A DNA stretch of 62,511 nucleotides from CALCCV01 sp964388665 (GCA_964388665.1 CAYMBJ010000016.1:1-62511); one strand, 5' to 3'; shown: positions 26,263-35,123, counted from the first letter of the stretch. Translations and numbers: made by a program. The notes: generated from the sequence alone by a model not told the origin.

Positions 26263-26685
26263 CTATTGATCTGCTGTTGGAGCAGCCTCTTCTACAGGTG
26301 AAGTGCCCTCTTTACCAGGAGCCATGTCCTTAGCATTTGCGGCGCCTTCAGCAGCAGAATTCGCTGTTGCCGAATCGGCAGCTGGTTCAGTCGTTGCTGT
26401 GGGCGCATTCATGGGCGCGGTTGCCGCAGGAATCGGCATAGAATCAATCACCGATTTTCGTGACACGACCACTTCTCGCGCCAGCCATATATTGGTCAAA
26501 CCAAAAACAATCGCCACGATCATCGTCGCTTTGCCCGCCAAGGACTGCGCACCAGTGGCCCCCAAAACGCTGTTTGAACCGCCACCAATACCGAGAGCGG
26601 CACCACCTTTGGCATCTTGAACTAGCACCAGGCCGATCATTGCAATTGCGACCAAAACATGAATGAAAATTATTGCTGACATCAT
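26263..26685 (-). CDS. secG: Protein-translocase subunit SecG
   Basis: Inner-membrane component of the SecYEG translocon. Two hydrophobic helices flank the family loop: SAIIFIHVLVAIAMIGLVLV, QDAKGGAALGIGGGSNSVLG, then KATMIVAIVFGLTNIWLA. After helix 2 comes a tail of about 65 residues rich in Ala, Thr, Pro and Glu, unusual because SecG normally ends soon after helix 2. ATG 26685 (or 26682 right after it) is the start; the open frame continues upstream but has no SecG-like sequence. It is alone here, whereas in many genomes secG follows tpiA in a gap-pgk-tpiA cluster; gap and pgk are 3.6 kb away on the other strand. Confidence 0.9.
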   Translation of the reverse strand: MMSAIIFIHVLVAIAMIGLVLVQDAKGGAALGIGGGSNSVLGATGAQSLAGKATMIVAIVFGLTNIWLAREVVVSRKSVIDSMPIPAATAPMNAPTATTEPAADSATANSAAEGAANAKDMAPGKEGTSPVEEAAPTADQ

Positions 26686-26896
26686 AAGTTTAACGAGTAC
26701 CTTTCGCAAAAAGGGAGATTTTCGTGCAAGACAAAATGAGGAAGTCTTGCAGCACAATGGATTAGCTTAAAAATGACGGTCGAGCAAGTGCGCGCTGCAA
26801 AATAATGGCATTAAATGGCCTGATTTTGCCTATTGCTTTAGGTTGGGCTAAGACCATCAGGCCCGCGAAAGGGAACCCACTCAACAGAGGAGCAAA

Positions 26897-27607
26897 ATGA
26901 TGCCGTTTATTGTTTTTGAAGGCCTTGATGGCTCAGGAAAATCAAGCCTCATTGCCGCTGTCAATGCGGAGCTGCAGAAGGGTGGCATCAAGACTTTTTT
27001 GAGCCGTGAACCTGGCGGCACCCCCCTCGGCGAAGAGATCCGCGAATTGATTCTTAGAAATCGCCTCGATGCGTCTCAGGCACCCACAGCACGAGCAGAG
27101 TTGCTTCTTTATGAGGCTTCACGCCACCAGCATGTGGAACGCGTAATAAAGCCGCAGTTGGCGGCCGGTTCTTGGGTGCTTTGTGACCGCTTTACAGCTA
27201 GCTCCCTGGCGTTTCAGGGTCAGGGCCGCGAAATCTCATGGGAGGATGTCCATTGGCTCAACCAATTTGCAACCGAAGGCCTTCAGCCTGACCTCACTTT
27301 CTTAATTGATGTGTCACTTGAAACTTCGCAGCAGCGTATGTCAAAGCGCCACGACGACGTCCACCGAGCAAATGGAGTCCACCAAGCACATACGACACCC
27401 ACAGCTGAAGCTGTGCTCAGTTCTAAAAAGGATCGCATCGAAAATGAGGGCGCCGCATTTTACACAAAGGTTCGCGAAGGGTTTTTACGAGCCGCGAAAA
27501 TCACCAGTGACCGCACCTGCATTTTGGAGGGCGAAAACACGATCGCTGCTTTGACTCAAACTGTTCTGCAGGAGATTGACAAGAGGGCTTGGCGAAAAAG
27601 AGGTTGA
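26897..27607 (+). CDS. tmk: Thymidylate kinase
   Basis: Phosphorylates dTMP to dTDP. P-loop FEGLDGSGKSS at residues 7-17, DR/E motif SREPGGTPLGEEIR near 36-49, CDRFTASSLAFQGQGR near 96-111. The LID region has an insertion: between MSKR (about 152) and KDRIENEG (about 178) lies a Val/His/Ala-rich stretch (VHRANGVHQAHTTPTAEA), about 20 residues longer than in common Tmk, accounting for the 236 aa length. ATG 26897 follows GAGGAGCAAA; the second codon is also ATG. Three bases separate it from holB, so both are in one replication-related operon. Confidence 0.93.
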   Translation: MMPFIVFEGLDGSGKSSLIAAVNAELQKGGIKTFLSREPGGTPLGEEIRELILRNRLDASQAPTARAELLLYEASRHQHVERVIKPQLAAGSWVLCDRFTASSLAFQGQGREISWEDVHWLNQFATEGLQPDLTFLIDVSLETSQQRMSKRHDDVHRANGVHQAHTTPTAEAVLSSKKDRIENEGAAFYTKVREGFLRAAKITSDRTCILEGENTIAALTQTVLQEIDKRAWRKRG

Positions 27608-27610
27608 ACC

Positions 27611-28546
27611 ATGACGAATTCACAGTGGTTACGAGCATTGCTAACCCCCTCCCATCGCCAGCGCGACAGCTGGAGCCTCTTACTCACAGGGGAGAATCTC
27701 GAGCTGAAGTTTGCCTTTGCTCTGCAATTGGCAAAGGCTTATCTCTGCCTCGCTCCCAAAGCGGCTGACGATGACGTCAGCGCGCTCTTGGCCTGTAACG
27801 TCTGCAGCAATTGCCTGCGAATGGCCAATCATGCGCACGAAGCACTTTTGGTGATTGCCGAAGAGGGCCACGTCCTAAAGCTAGAGTCCATTCACGAAAT
27901 CCAACGCTTTTTGCAACTGCAAAGGATCTCTTCGCATCGCTTTGTCGTTGTCAAAAATGCCGAAAAGCTCAACGCCTCATCGACCAACGCTCTGTTAAAA
28001 GTGTATGAAGAACCTCCGCCCGGAACCGTATTTGTGCTGCTAGCTCCATCGCGCAGCTCAGTGACCGCCACCATTGCATCGCGTTCCCTCACAATTGCAC
28101 TGAAGGGCTCAGATCAACCGGCACATTTTGCTTCGACAGCAACATCTCCCAATGGCGATTCCATTGATGCATCTATTGGCGAGCCCATCACCGATGATCG
28201 TCGCCCGCAAGCGCTGGCAGAGGCGCGCGCACTGGTAACGACTCTACTAAGAAGCGCCAACCCCGTGGGCGATGATTTGTGGAAGCAAACTCTAAAAAAT
28301 CGCGAAGCGGCGGTGGAACTGATACCGGCAATGGTGGCCGTGATTCGCGACGAGCTGCTGCTGGGAACACTGTTTCAAGGTCAAGCGCCAAGAAACAATC
28401 AAGAGCGCTCACAGCTTTGCTACAATTTAGATCTCATTCTCAAAAAATTGGCGGAGCTGCAACGGGATCAGCAATTTCACCGCGATCCCCTCTTGGGAAT
28501 GGAAGGGCTTGTCGCGAGTCTATTGCCCTTGGAAACCCAAGACTAG
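27611..28546 (+). CDS. holB: DNA polymerase III delta-prime subunit
   Basis: Clamp-loader subunit. It has the AAA+ features of HolB: ALLACNVCSNCLRMAN zinc-binding cysteines near residues 57-70, HRFVVVKNAEKLNASSTNALL (sensor/Walker B region) and LLKVYEEPPPGTVFVLL followed by SRS, the SRC-like motif (Cys replaced by Ser here). The P-loop is degenerate (LLLTGENLELKF), normal for delta-prime, which does not hydrolyse ATP. 311 aa. ATG 27611 lies three bases after the tmk stop. The end overlaps by four bases the 3' end of the convergent gene. Confidence 0.88.
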   Translation: MTNSQWLRALLTPSHRQRDSWSLLLTGENLELKFAFALQLAKAYLCLAPKAADDDVSALLACNVCSNCLRMANHAHEALLVIAEEGHVLKLESIHEIQRFLQLQRISSHRFVVVKNAEKLNASSTNALLKVYEEPPPGTVFVLLAPSRSSVTATIASRSLTIALKGSDQPAHFASTATSPNGDSIDASIGEPITDDRRPQALAEARALVTTLLRSANPVGDDLWKQTLKNREAAVELIPAMVAVIRDELLLGTLFQGQAPRNNQERSQLCYNLDLILKKLAELQRDQQFHRDPLLGMEGLVASLLPLETQD

Positions 28547-29064
28547 GGGCAGGTGGAATCGTAACCCATACTGACTCTATTTCCCAAACCTGAAAAGTGC
28601 ATGATAAGTTTGTCAGCTGCCCGAATTGCACACTCTTCTTTGACTTTTAATAAAAGGTGAATTGATTCATGAATAAAGATCTGCACTCCACCCGCAGGAT
28701 TGGTTTTAGCTAGGTCTAAGCCCAATTGACATAGAAAGATTGTGTCTGCACCCTGTCTCTCCTTAAAAGCTGTATAAGCATATGTATTGCCACGGCAGCG
28801 TCCATATCTATCAATCATCTCTATTCGTACTTCCGTGCGCTCCAAATAGTCGACAAGTCTAAGAGACAAGTCCTGAATTTTTGGGTCTGTAGTTTTTGCT
28901 GCAGCCAGATTCAAGACTGCAATCGCAGTTTCTTTTTGTTCATAAGCAAGCTCTTGCGCATTGATTTCGATTCCAGCTGAGGCCGTAGCTAGGGCCGAAT
29001 TTAGAACGAGATTTAATACTGTAGAAAAAGTTACAATCGCGAGGAATTTTATGTTTGCTTTCAC
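28543..29064 (-). CDS. Exported putative zinc metallopeptidase (HExxH)
   Basis: 173 aa with a signal peptide (MKANIKFLAIVTFSTVLNLVLNSALATASA). The mature part has FIHESIHLLLKVKEEC, in which H132-E133-S-I-H136 is an HExxH zinc-site motif and the later Glu could be the third ligand. Paired cysteines (GRCRG, FLCQLG, EECAI, STCP) suggest disulfides. No peptidase family was assigned. I chose GTG 29064 because AAAGGAG lies eight bases ahead; ATG 29085 upstream includes that ribosome site inside its coding region. It converges with holB, overlapping four bases. It could be a peptidase or merely a zinc-binding exported protein. Confidence 0.65.
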   Translation of the reverse strand: MKANIKFLAIVTFSTVLNLVLNSALATASAGIEINAQELAYEQKETAIAVLNLAAAKTTDPKIQDLSLRLVDYLERTEVRIEMIDRYGRCRGNTYAYTAFKERQGADTIFLCQLGLDLAKTNPAGGVQIFIHESIHLLLKVKEECAIRAADKLIMHFSGLGNRVSMGYDSTCP

Positions 29065-29347
29065 GTCAAGTCTCCTTTGTTGCATTCAAAGTACGTCAAA
29101 TAAATGTGCATCTGACTGAAAAGAAATGAAAAAAGTGCTGCCAAAATTCGTCACCCCAAGACGGCGGGCATTTTGGCAAATAAGTGGGTGCACCTGATGA
29201 GCAGTGTAGGCCAGCGGGAGCCGCCCCGCAGACCATGATAGACCATGAGATTGAAGACCCTTTGTCTATCCGAGAGACAAGTGCTAATCTTTGGCGATTG
29301 TGGCCAAAGACTATTGTCAAATTTAGGCGAGAACGGAGTGTAATAAA

Positions 29348-30139
29348 GTGGAAACGCAAGAACCAATTCAGTGGTTTGATACTCACTGCCATATTGATAA
29401 ATTAAAACTGACCCCAGAAGCCGTTCTTGAGCGCGCTCAGGCGGTCGGGGTGCAAAAGATGATCACCATTGGCACTGAACCTGAGGATCTGCCGGTGGTG
29501 CTTGCTCTTTCGGAGCGCTTTCCTGAACAGGTGTACTGCACCTTAGGAATTCATCCCCATGAGGGTGTGCGCTGGTCGCAAGAGAGCGCTGATTTCATAC
29601 TGGCCAATGCCTCGCGCCCAAACGTCGTAGCACTGGGCGAAATGGGTTTAGATTATTACTACAATCACTCTGAAAAACAGGCGCAACTTGACTCATTTGC
29701 AGCACAATTGGATCTAGCCGTTCAACTGCAATTGCCGGTGGAAATTCACACTCGTGATGCCGAAGCCGACACTATTGACATTCTCAATCAGTATCGCGGA
29801 CGCGTTAAAGGACTGATCCACTGCTTTACAGGCACCAGTTGGCTCGCCGAAAAGGCTTTGGATCTGGGATTCAATATTTCCATCAGTGGCGTGGCAACAT
29901 TTAAGAGTGCTCAAGATCTGCGCGAAACCATCAAAAAAATTCCACTGGATCGCATCCACATTGAAACGGACTCGCCCTTTCTGGCGCCGATACCGCATCG
30001 AGGTAAAGAGAATGAACCAGCCTTTGTGGTCCATACGGCGCAGGTCGTTGCCGATTTAAAATCGGTCAGCTTGCAGCAGCTTAGCCAGCAGCTCCGTAAA
30101 AACACTCTGAGTCTGTTCCCCAAGATTCGCTGGGCCTAA
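29348..30139 (+). CDS. TatD-family metal-dependent deoxyribonuclease
   Basis: TIM-barrel hydrolase, probably a 3'-5' DNase in the cytoplasm. Motifs: FDTHCHID (His pair, residues 10-17), TLGIHPHEG near 75-83, GEMGLDYYYNHS near 96-107, PVEIHTRDAE near 130-139, LIHCFTG near 156-162, and HIETDSPFLAPIPHRGKENEP near 201-221. Every expected metal ligand is visible. 263 aa is typical. GTG 29348 has CGGAGTG nine bases ahead. TatD genes often follow tmk-holB and metG; here tmk-holB is 0.8 kb upstream with the HExxH gene inserted on the other strand. Called TatD/YcfH-type without choosing between paralogues. Confidence 0.9.
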   Translation: METQEPIQWFDTHCHIDKLKLTPEAVLERAQAVGVQKMITIGTEPEDLPVVLALSERFPEQVYCTLGIHPHEGVRWSQESADFILANASRPNVVALGEMGLDYYYNHSEKQAQLDSFAAQLDLAVQLQLPVEIHTRDAEADTIDILNQYRGRVKGLIHCFTGTSWLAEKALDLGFNISISGVATFKSAQDLRETIKKIPLDRIHIETDSPFLAPIPHRGKENEPAFVVHTAQVVADLKSVSLQQLSQQLRKNTLSLFPKIRWA

Positions 30140-30298
30140 AATTCATCACAGCAGCTCCCAAAGTGTTGCCAAGAATTTGTCAGTGCCTATCAAATCTGAA
30201 CATACAAAGTGAAAAATCTTTGACAAATCCACCTAAAATTACGAGTTTCACTCTCTACCTTTCTGCACAACCTCGAACTTTAAAACTAGGAGTGAAAT

Positions 30299-31303
30299 AT
30301 GGGTCGTCTTCGCGTTGGTATTAATGGGTTTGGACGAATTGGCCGCGTTTTGCTGCGGGCTGGATTTGAAAAATTGGAAGTGGTCGGAATCAATAGCCTC
30401 GATAGCATCGAGGGATCCGCTCACCTTCTTAAATACGATAGCAGTCATGGCAAGTTTGGACCAGAGGTCAAAATTGATGGCGACAAATTGGTGGTTGCCG
30501 GCAAACCCATTCACTACTCTGCGATAAAAAACCCAGCAGAGATACCATGGAAAGACTGGGGAGTGGACCTCGTCTTGGAATGCACAGGTGCTCTCAAGAG
30601 CCGCGAAGACTATTTAAAACATCTGAGTGCCGGCGCCAAAAAAGTCATGATCTCTGCTCCGGCCGACGGCGTGGACATGACTGTGGTTTATGGGGTCAAT
30701 CATGATCAATACGACCCCAGCCAGCATCATGTCATTTCCAATGCGTCTTGCACAACCAACTGCCTTTCACCTGTAGCCAAAGTCATTCATGAAACTTTTG
30801 GCATCGAGCGAGGCCTTATGACAACAATTCACTCTTACACTAACGATCAGAAAATTTTAGATGCTCCTCATAAGGATCTGCGCCGCGCTCGCAGTGCTGC
30901 CGTCTCCATGATTCCGACAACGACGGGGGCAGCTCGCGCTGTCGGCTTGGTTTTGCCAGACTTAAGAGGAAAGATTGACGGCATGGCCGTGCGTGTACCA
31001 ACCCCTAACGTGAGCTTGGTAGATTTTTCTTTCACCACATCTAAAGACATCTCTAAAGAGGCCATCAACAGCGCCCTAATCAAAGCGGCCAGTGGCCCGC
31101 TCAAAGGTGTTCTTTGCTGTGAAGCTGAAGAGCTTGTGAGCATCGACTTTAATGGCAACACCCATTCTTCAATTGTTGATTTAGAAACCACAATGACTTC
31201 GGGCAACCGCATGGGAAAAGTTCTCGCTTGGTATGACAACGAAACTGGATTTTCAAATCGCATGATTGATATGTGCCTTTACATGGCGGCAAAACCGCTA
31301 TGA
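30299..31303 (+). CDS. gap: Glyceraldehyde-3-phosphate dehydrogenase
   Basis: Glycolytic NAD(P)-dependent enzyme forming 1,3-bisphosphoglycerate. N-terminal GINGFGRIGR (residues 8-17), catalytic SNASCTTNCL with C151, and KVLAWYDNETGFSNR at the C-terminus. 334 aa is standard. The usual NDL after the first Rossmann half is NSLDS here. ATG 30299 follows AGGAGTGAAAT. The gap in front (159 bases) contains TTGACA at 30220-30225 but no good -10 at the right distance. The stop overlaps the pgk start (ATGA), so the two are co-translated. Confidence 0.96.
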   Translation: MGRLRVGINGFGRIGRVLLRAGFEKLEVVGINSLDSIEGSAHLLKYDSSHGKFGPEVKIDGDKLVVAGKPIHYSAIKNPAEIPWKDWGVDLVLECTGALKSREDYLKHLSAGAKKVMISAPADGVDMTVVYGVNHDQYDPSQHHVISNASCTTNCLSPVAKVIHETFGIERGLMTTIHSYTNDQKILDAPHKDLRRARSAAVSMIPTTTGAARAVGLVLPDLRGKIDGMAVRVPTPNVSLVDFSFTTSKDISKEAINSALIKAASGPLKGVLCCEAEELVSIDFNGNTHSSIVDLETTMTSGNRMGKVLAWYDNETGFSNRMIDMCLYMAAKPL

Positions 31304-32604
31304 GTGATACTCCATTGAATGATAACAAAAGTGAAAGTCTCGGCGACACTCCCCATGGCGCAGAGGCAGCAATTGCCAAAGAGGCGCAAAAGCCCGCTAG
31401 CAAGGGCCTTGCTGGCGTAAAGACACTCAAAGATTTTGATTTTTCCGGAAAGAGAGTTTTTTTACGCCTAGATCTTAACGTGCCTCTCGAAAAGGGTCGG
31501 ATCACAGATGATCGGCGCATTGTGGAAAGCTTGGCAACCATAGAGTACATCCGCGCCCACGGCGGCAAACTCATCCTCTGCTCTCACTTGGGGAGACCAA
31601 AAGGAGGCTTTGACGCCAAGTACTCTCTTGAACCAGTTGCCCAGCACCTGACGGAATTGCTCAAGGCCGAAGTGATCTTGATCGAAGATCCTCGTTCTGA
31701 TTCTTTGAGCCACTTGCTCCCAACGTTGAAGCAAAACCAAATTCTATTGCTTGAAAACATTCGCTTTGACGCCGGAGAAACAGAAGACTCCATCGAACTG
31801 GCGCAGCACTTGGCGCAGTTTGTGGATATTTACATCAACGACGCTTTTGGCTCCAGTCACAGAGCGCATGCCTCCATCCATGCTCTTCCGAGTCTGCTTC
31901 AGCAAAAGGGTGTAGGCCTCTTGATAGAAAAAGAACTCTCAATGCTCGATCAACTCATTGAAAATCCAAAACGTCCCTATTGGGCGATCTTGGGCGGCTC
32001 AAAGGTTTCAGATAAAATTGACGTCATTGAAAAGCTCATCGACTTGGTGGATGGCTTTATGGTCGGCGGAGCTATGGCCTATACATTCCTTAAGGCGCAA
32101 GGACAGCCCGTGGGAAAGTCACTAGTGGAAGCCGATAAAATTAAATATGCCAAGCAACTCATGGATCGTATTGAGGCTCGGCATAAATCATTTTTACTAC
32201 CCACTGACCACGTGATTGCGGAGGGACTCAATGATGGCCAGCCACAGATCAGTACCGCAATACCTGAGGGCAAAATGGGTGTCGACATCGGACCTGACAC
32301 GCGATCAAGATTTGCAACTGCGATCCAAGAAGCTGCAACGGTGTTTTGGAATGGCCCTATGGGTGTATTTGAAAAACCGCAATTTGCTGCTGGATCCTTT
32401 GCCGTCGCCAAGGCACTCAGCGAAAGCAAAGGGGTTCGCATTGTTGGTGGTGGCGATTCTGCTGCCGCGGCCGAAGCCTCTGGTTATGCGAGCAAGATGA
32501 CTCACATATCGACTGGTGGTGGCGCAAGCCTCGAGTACCTTCAGGGAGCTCGATTGCCCGGAATTGAAATTCTGCGTTACAAAGTGCGGCCAACGGCGAT
32601 ATAG
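31300..32604 (+). CDS. pgk: Phosphoglycerate kinase with N-terminal extension
   Basis: Converts 1,3-bisphosphoglycerate and ADP to 3-phosphoglycerate and ATP. FSGKRVFLRLDLNVPL is the PGK N-terminal signature, SHLGRPKG and LLENIRFDAGE follow, and GPMGVFEKPQFAAGS and VGGGDSAAAAEASG form the nucleotide site. 434 aa is about 40 longer than usual: residues 1-45 (SDTPLNDNKSESLGDTPHGA and on) are polar and probably disordered. ATG 31300 overlaps the gap stop, which fixes the start. No tpiA follows, unlike the common gap-pgk-tpiA order; the next gene encodes an exported protein 200 bases on. Confidence 0.95.
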   Translation: MSDTPLNDNKSESLGDTPHGAEAAIAKEAQKPASKGLAGVKTLKDFDFSGKRVFLRLDLNVPLEKGRITDDRRIVESLATIEYIRAHGGKLILCSHLGRPKGGFDAKYSLEPVAQHLTELLKAEVILIEDPRSDSLSHLLPTLKQNQILLLENIRFDAGETEDSIELAQHLAQFVDIYINDAFGSSHRAHASIHALPSLLQQKGVGLLIEKELSMLDQLIENPKRPYWAILGGSKVSDKIDVIEKLIDLVDGFMVGGAMAYTFLKAQGQPVGKSLVEADKIKYAKQLMDRIEARHKSFLLPTDHVIAEGLNDGQPQISTAIPEGKMGVDIGPDTRSRFATAIQEAATVFWNGPMGVFEKPQFAAGSFAVAKALSESKGVRIVGGGDSAAAAEASGYASKMTHISTGGGASLEYLQGARLPGIEILRYKVRPTAI

Positions 32605-32757
32605 TTTTTTCACTTTTGTCACACTCGTTACTTGCGAGATTTGGCCTGAACATCCTCTCAATTTCAGCTAGACTTAAATCCTGGTGTTCGACTTTGGTTG
32701 AGCCCGGGGCTGATTTTTTGTAATTTTTCAGGTGCAATAGCGATGTCTATGAGACTC

Positions 32758-32774
32758 TGTATATAATATATACA
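32758..32774. promoter_or_regulatory. Perfect dyad overlapping a TATAAT box
   Basis: TGTATATA-A-TATATACA is a perfect 8-bp inverted repeat around A32766 and contains TATAAT (32762-32767), a consensus -10. It lies 31 bases upstream of the ATG at 32805. No good -35 is visible 16-18 bases further up. It could be a -10 box whose flank is bound by a dimeric regulator, or only an AT-rich coincidence. Confidence 0.4.
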
Positions 32775-32804
32775 AGATCACCTATTTCTCGAGGAGTGGT
32801 GCCC

Positions 32805-33368
32805 ATGACAACGCAAAAATTGAAATTTACGGTGGCGGATAGAATTCAATCGAAAATCTTTTCCCTTGCGGTGGTTACCATATTCATCAGCACCTTATTG
32901 AGCCATCCGCAGGCGACGGCAGCCATACAACAAAAGCGAACGGAATGGCTCATCAAAAGCCTGAAAGCAGATGGCTATGTTACGGGCGGAGTCGCAGGCT
33001 CAGGATTTAGCTTGCTGGGAGTTGATGTCGTGCCCCGGAAAAAGTCAGAAATGATTAAAATCACGCTTGGAGATCGCAACGGTCTTGGAATCAAGACCTC
33101 ACCTCCCTATCATCACATCCAGTATTCAAAAAATGGCCTGTGGGTCCAGATCGATTTTTCACAAATGGCGCGAAGCTTGATAGAAGAAAACGCCATTCGT
33201 AACAGATTTAAAAAATCAAAATTCGTTAGAAACATAGACCTGACCCAAGATCCTGGTGACGGCACTTACAATTTGCGCCTCCAGTTGAAACGCCCCCTCA
33301 CTCTGCGCACCGCGGTTTCACTGAAAAAGCCCAAGGGAGAACTGTACATTGAGTTACTTCCGCAGTGA
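32805..33368 (+). CDS. Exported protein of unknown function
   Basis: 187 aa. A signal peptide of the long type (basic start, then FSLAVVTIFISTLLSHPQATA). The mature protein is beta-rich with KTEWLIK-like helices first, then LQLKRPLTLRTAVSLKKPKG near the end, a pattern somewhat like AMIN-type beta domains but not convincing. ATG 32805 is chosen because GAGGAG sits eight bases ahead; GTG codons at 32796 and 32799 would overlap the ribosome site. The next gene's start overlaps its last 20 bases, so the two exported products are probably made together. No function assigned. Confidence 0.6.
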   Translation: MTTQKLKFTVADRIQSKIFSLAVVTIFISTLLSHPQATAAIQQKRTEWLIKSLKADGYVTGGVAGSGFSLLGVDVVPRKKSEMIKITLGDRNGLGIKTSPPYHHIQYSKNGLWVQIDFSQMARSLIEENAIRNRFKKSKFVRNIDLTQDPGDGTYNLRLQLKRPLTLRTAVSLKKPKGELYIELLPQ

Positions 33369-34155
33369 GCAAAACCTAAATTTTTTTGATTTACTCATAA
33401 GAAGGTTTTGCACTCTTGCAGCCATGGCGATCCTTGTTTCGATTTCGCTTTCATCGCCAGAAACAGCATGCGCGCGCGAGTTCAATATGATGAATGAGAG
33501 CTTTGCTGGCTACTTCAATGTTTCTTATGCGCCCCTCAACGACTTGGATGGTGGTTTTGCCAGCGATGGTGCCGCCGACACCTATTCTGAAAAGCTCACT
33601 TCAATGATGGGAGCCGAGTTTGGCTTTCTTTACGCTATCAGCGCAGTGAGCCTGCGCTTTGGTTTTGAAATTTTGGCCCCAGGAAAGCTGACGGATGTGA
33701 TCGGCTCGAACTCTGGCACCCAAGCCTTTGCTTTAAAAAGTGAAGCCGCCATCTACTCACCAAAAATCGGCATCGAAATGAACTTCTACACCACCAGATA
33801 CTGGCGCATTTATGGCGGCGGCTATGCCGGAACTGCGAGTGGCTCACTTGCTAACACCTACTCCAGCGTGACAGCCACTCCGCCCGGTGATCACAAAGTT
33901 CAATATAAATCTGCCGCCCCCATGACAGCAGCAGTGATAGCCTATGAATTTCATATGAATGACACAACCACCCTTTCACTAGAAATTGGCCAGAAGAATC
34001 TCAACTTCAGTGATTGGAAATACGCAGAAGACGTAACGACCTTTGATGGCAGTCATGCCAAAGGAGAGGCCGCACTTCGTGCTGACGGCGAGCCGCGCGG
34101 TCTAAATCTTTCTGGTCAATTTGCAACTCTTGGTTTTCGATTCTACTTAATGTAG
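33349..34155 (+). CDS. Outer-membrane beta-barrel protein, unknown family
   Basis: 268 aa. Signal peptide ends near SSPETACA (about residue 42). The mature part alternates polar and aromatic/hydrophobic residues in short strands (AGYFNVSYAPL, FGFLYAISAVSLRFGFEI, YWRIYGGGYAGTASG, FATLGFRFYLM) and ends in an aromatic-containing C-terminal strand, features of an 8-10-stranded barrel. Start TTG 33349 has GGGAG nine bases ahead and overlaps the previous gene by 20 bases; ATG 33424 is possible but would cut the signal peptide. The preceding exported protein may be its partner. No family recognised. Confidence 0.65.
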   Translation: MSYFRSEQNLNFFDLLIRRFCTLAAMAILVSISLSSPETACAREFNMMNESFAGYFNVSYAPLNDLDGGFASDGAADTYSEKLTSMMGAEFGFLYAISAVSLRFGFEILAPGKLTDVIGSNSGTQAFALKSEAAIYSPKIGIEMNFYTTRYWRIYGGGYAGTASGSLANTYSSVTATPPGDHKVQYKSAAPMTAAVIAYEFHMNDTTTLSLEIGQKNLNFSDWKYAEDVTTFDGSHAKGEAALRADGEPRGLNLSGQFATLGFRFYLM

Positions 34156-34361
34156 TTAAACCAAATTTTCAGATGAGATTTCCAAAATTTTCCGGCGCGA
34201 CTTATGTCGGTGACGCAGCACTGGGTGGAAAAAATGTGAACAATGGTTCACATTTGCCATTGGGACAGGGCGCGATTCGAGAATTGATTGACCCCCGTCC
34301 ACTATGGTAAAAAAATACCGACTGCATCTATTTTCATGTTTCATTTGCAAAAGGAGTTTTC

Positions 34362-35123
34362 ATGCAAATTCGCGTCGTGTTGTTAGGTTTGTTTTTTGCT
34401 GCGAGCATTGGTTGTGTTTCTAAAAGCACCCACCAATCAAAAGTTGCCGAGCTGGATGAAAAAATCAAGGTGTCCGAAGATCTCTTGGCGAAAAAGAATG
34501 CACAAATCCAAGAGTTGGAAGCCAAACTGATTTCGACGGCTAAAGACAAAGGCCAACTCAAGGCCTCCTTGGATGAAATGACTCAGGCTATGAATGAAAT
34601 GCGCGAACGAAGAGAGGAGCAGCAAAAGCGTTTGGCTGAATTTAAGGATCTCTCAAATAGATTCAAGTCTCTAACGGATTCGGGTGCTCTTTCAGTAAAA
34701 GTCGCCAACGGAAAGATGATTGTGCAACTCGGTTCGGATGTGTTGTTTCCTTCAGGATCTTCTAGGTTATCTGCGCAGGGCAAACAAACCATAGAGGAGA
34801 TCTCCAAAACTTTGGCGCAAATTCCTGAAAAGTCTTACCAGGTGGAAGGCCACACTGACAATGTGCCAATAAGCACCGCTCAGTTTCCTTCAAATTGGGA
34901 GCTGGCCTCATCGAGAGCCATTAATGTGATGAAGACCATGATTGACGTTGGCTTGAGTCCAACTCGAGTGAGCGCAGCGAGCTATGGCGAAACCAGCCCA
35001 ATTCAGTCGAATGAAACGGCCGAAGGAAAAGCGCAAAATCGTCGAATTGAAATTGCAATCGTTCCGGATCTCTCTAGTCTTCCCGGCTATGAAGAGCTGC
35101 AAAAGATGGCCACCATTCAATAA
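34362..35123 (+). CDS. OmpA-family lipoprotein with coiled coil
   Basis: 253 aa. Lipoprotein signal with lipobox ASIGC (Cys at about 18). Residues 25-105 are a long coiled coil (KVAELDEKIKVSEDLLAKKN, and QAMNEMRERREEQQKRLAEF). The C-terminal OmpA/MotB domain has LFPSGSSRLSAQGKQ, VEGHTDNVPIS and RRIEIAIVP and should bind peptidoglycan. ATG 34362 follows AAAAGGAG six bases ahead. Single gene, convergent with the pterin-synthase-like gene 12 bases away. A structural outer-membrane-to-wall tether is the probable role. A MotB-like stator is unlikely because there is no transmembrane helix. Confidence 0.88.
   Translation: MQIRVVLLGLFFAASIGCVSKSTHQSKVAELDEKIKVSEDLLAKKNAQIQELEAKLISTAKDKGQLKASLDEMTQAMNEMRERREEQQKRLAEFKDLSNRFKSLTDSGALSVKVANGKMIVQLGSDVLFPSGSSRLSAQGKQTIEEISKTLAQIPEKSYQVEGHTDNVPISTAQFPSNWELASSRAINVMKTMIDVGLSPTRVSAASYGETSPIQSNETAEGKAQNRRIEIAIVPDLSSLPGYEELQKMATIQ

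Noticed and set aside
30220..30225. TTGACA as the gap promoter
   Set aside because: No acceptable -10 lies 15-19 bases downstream.
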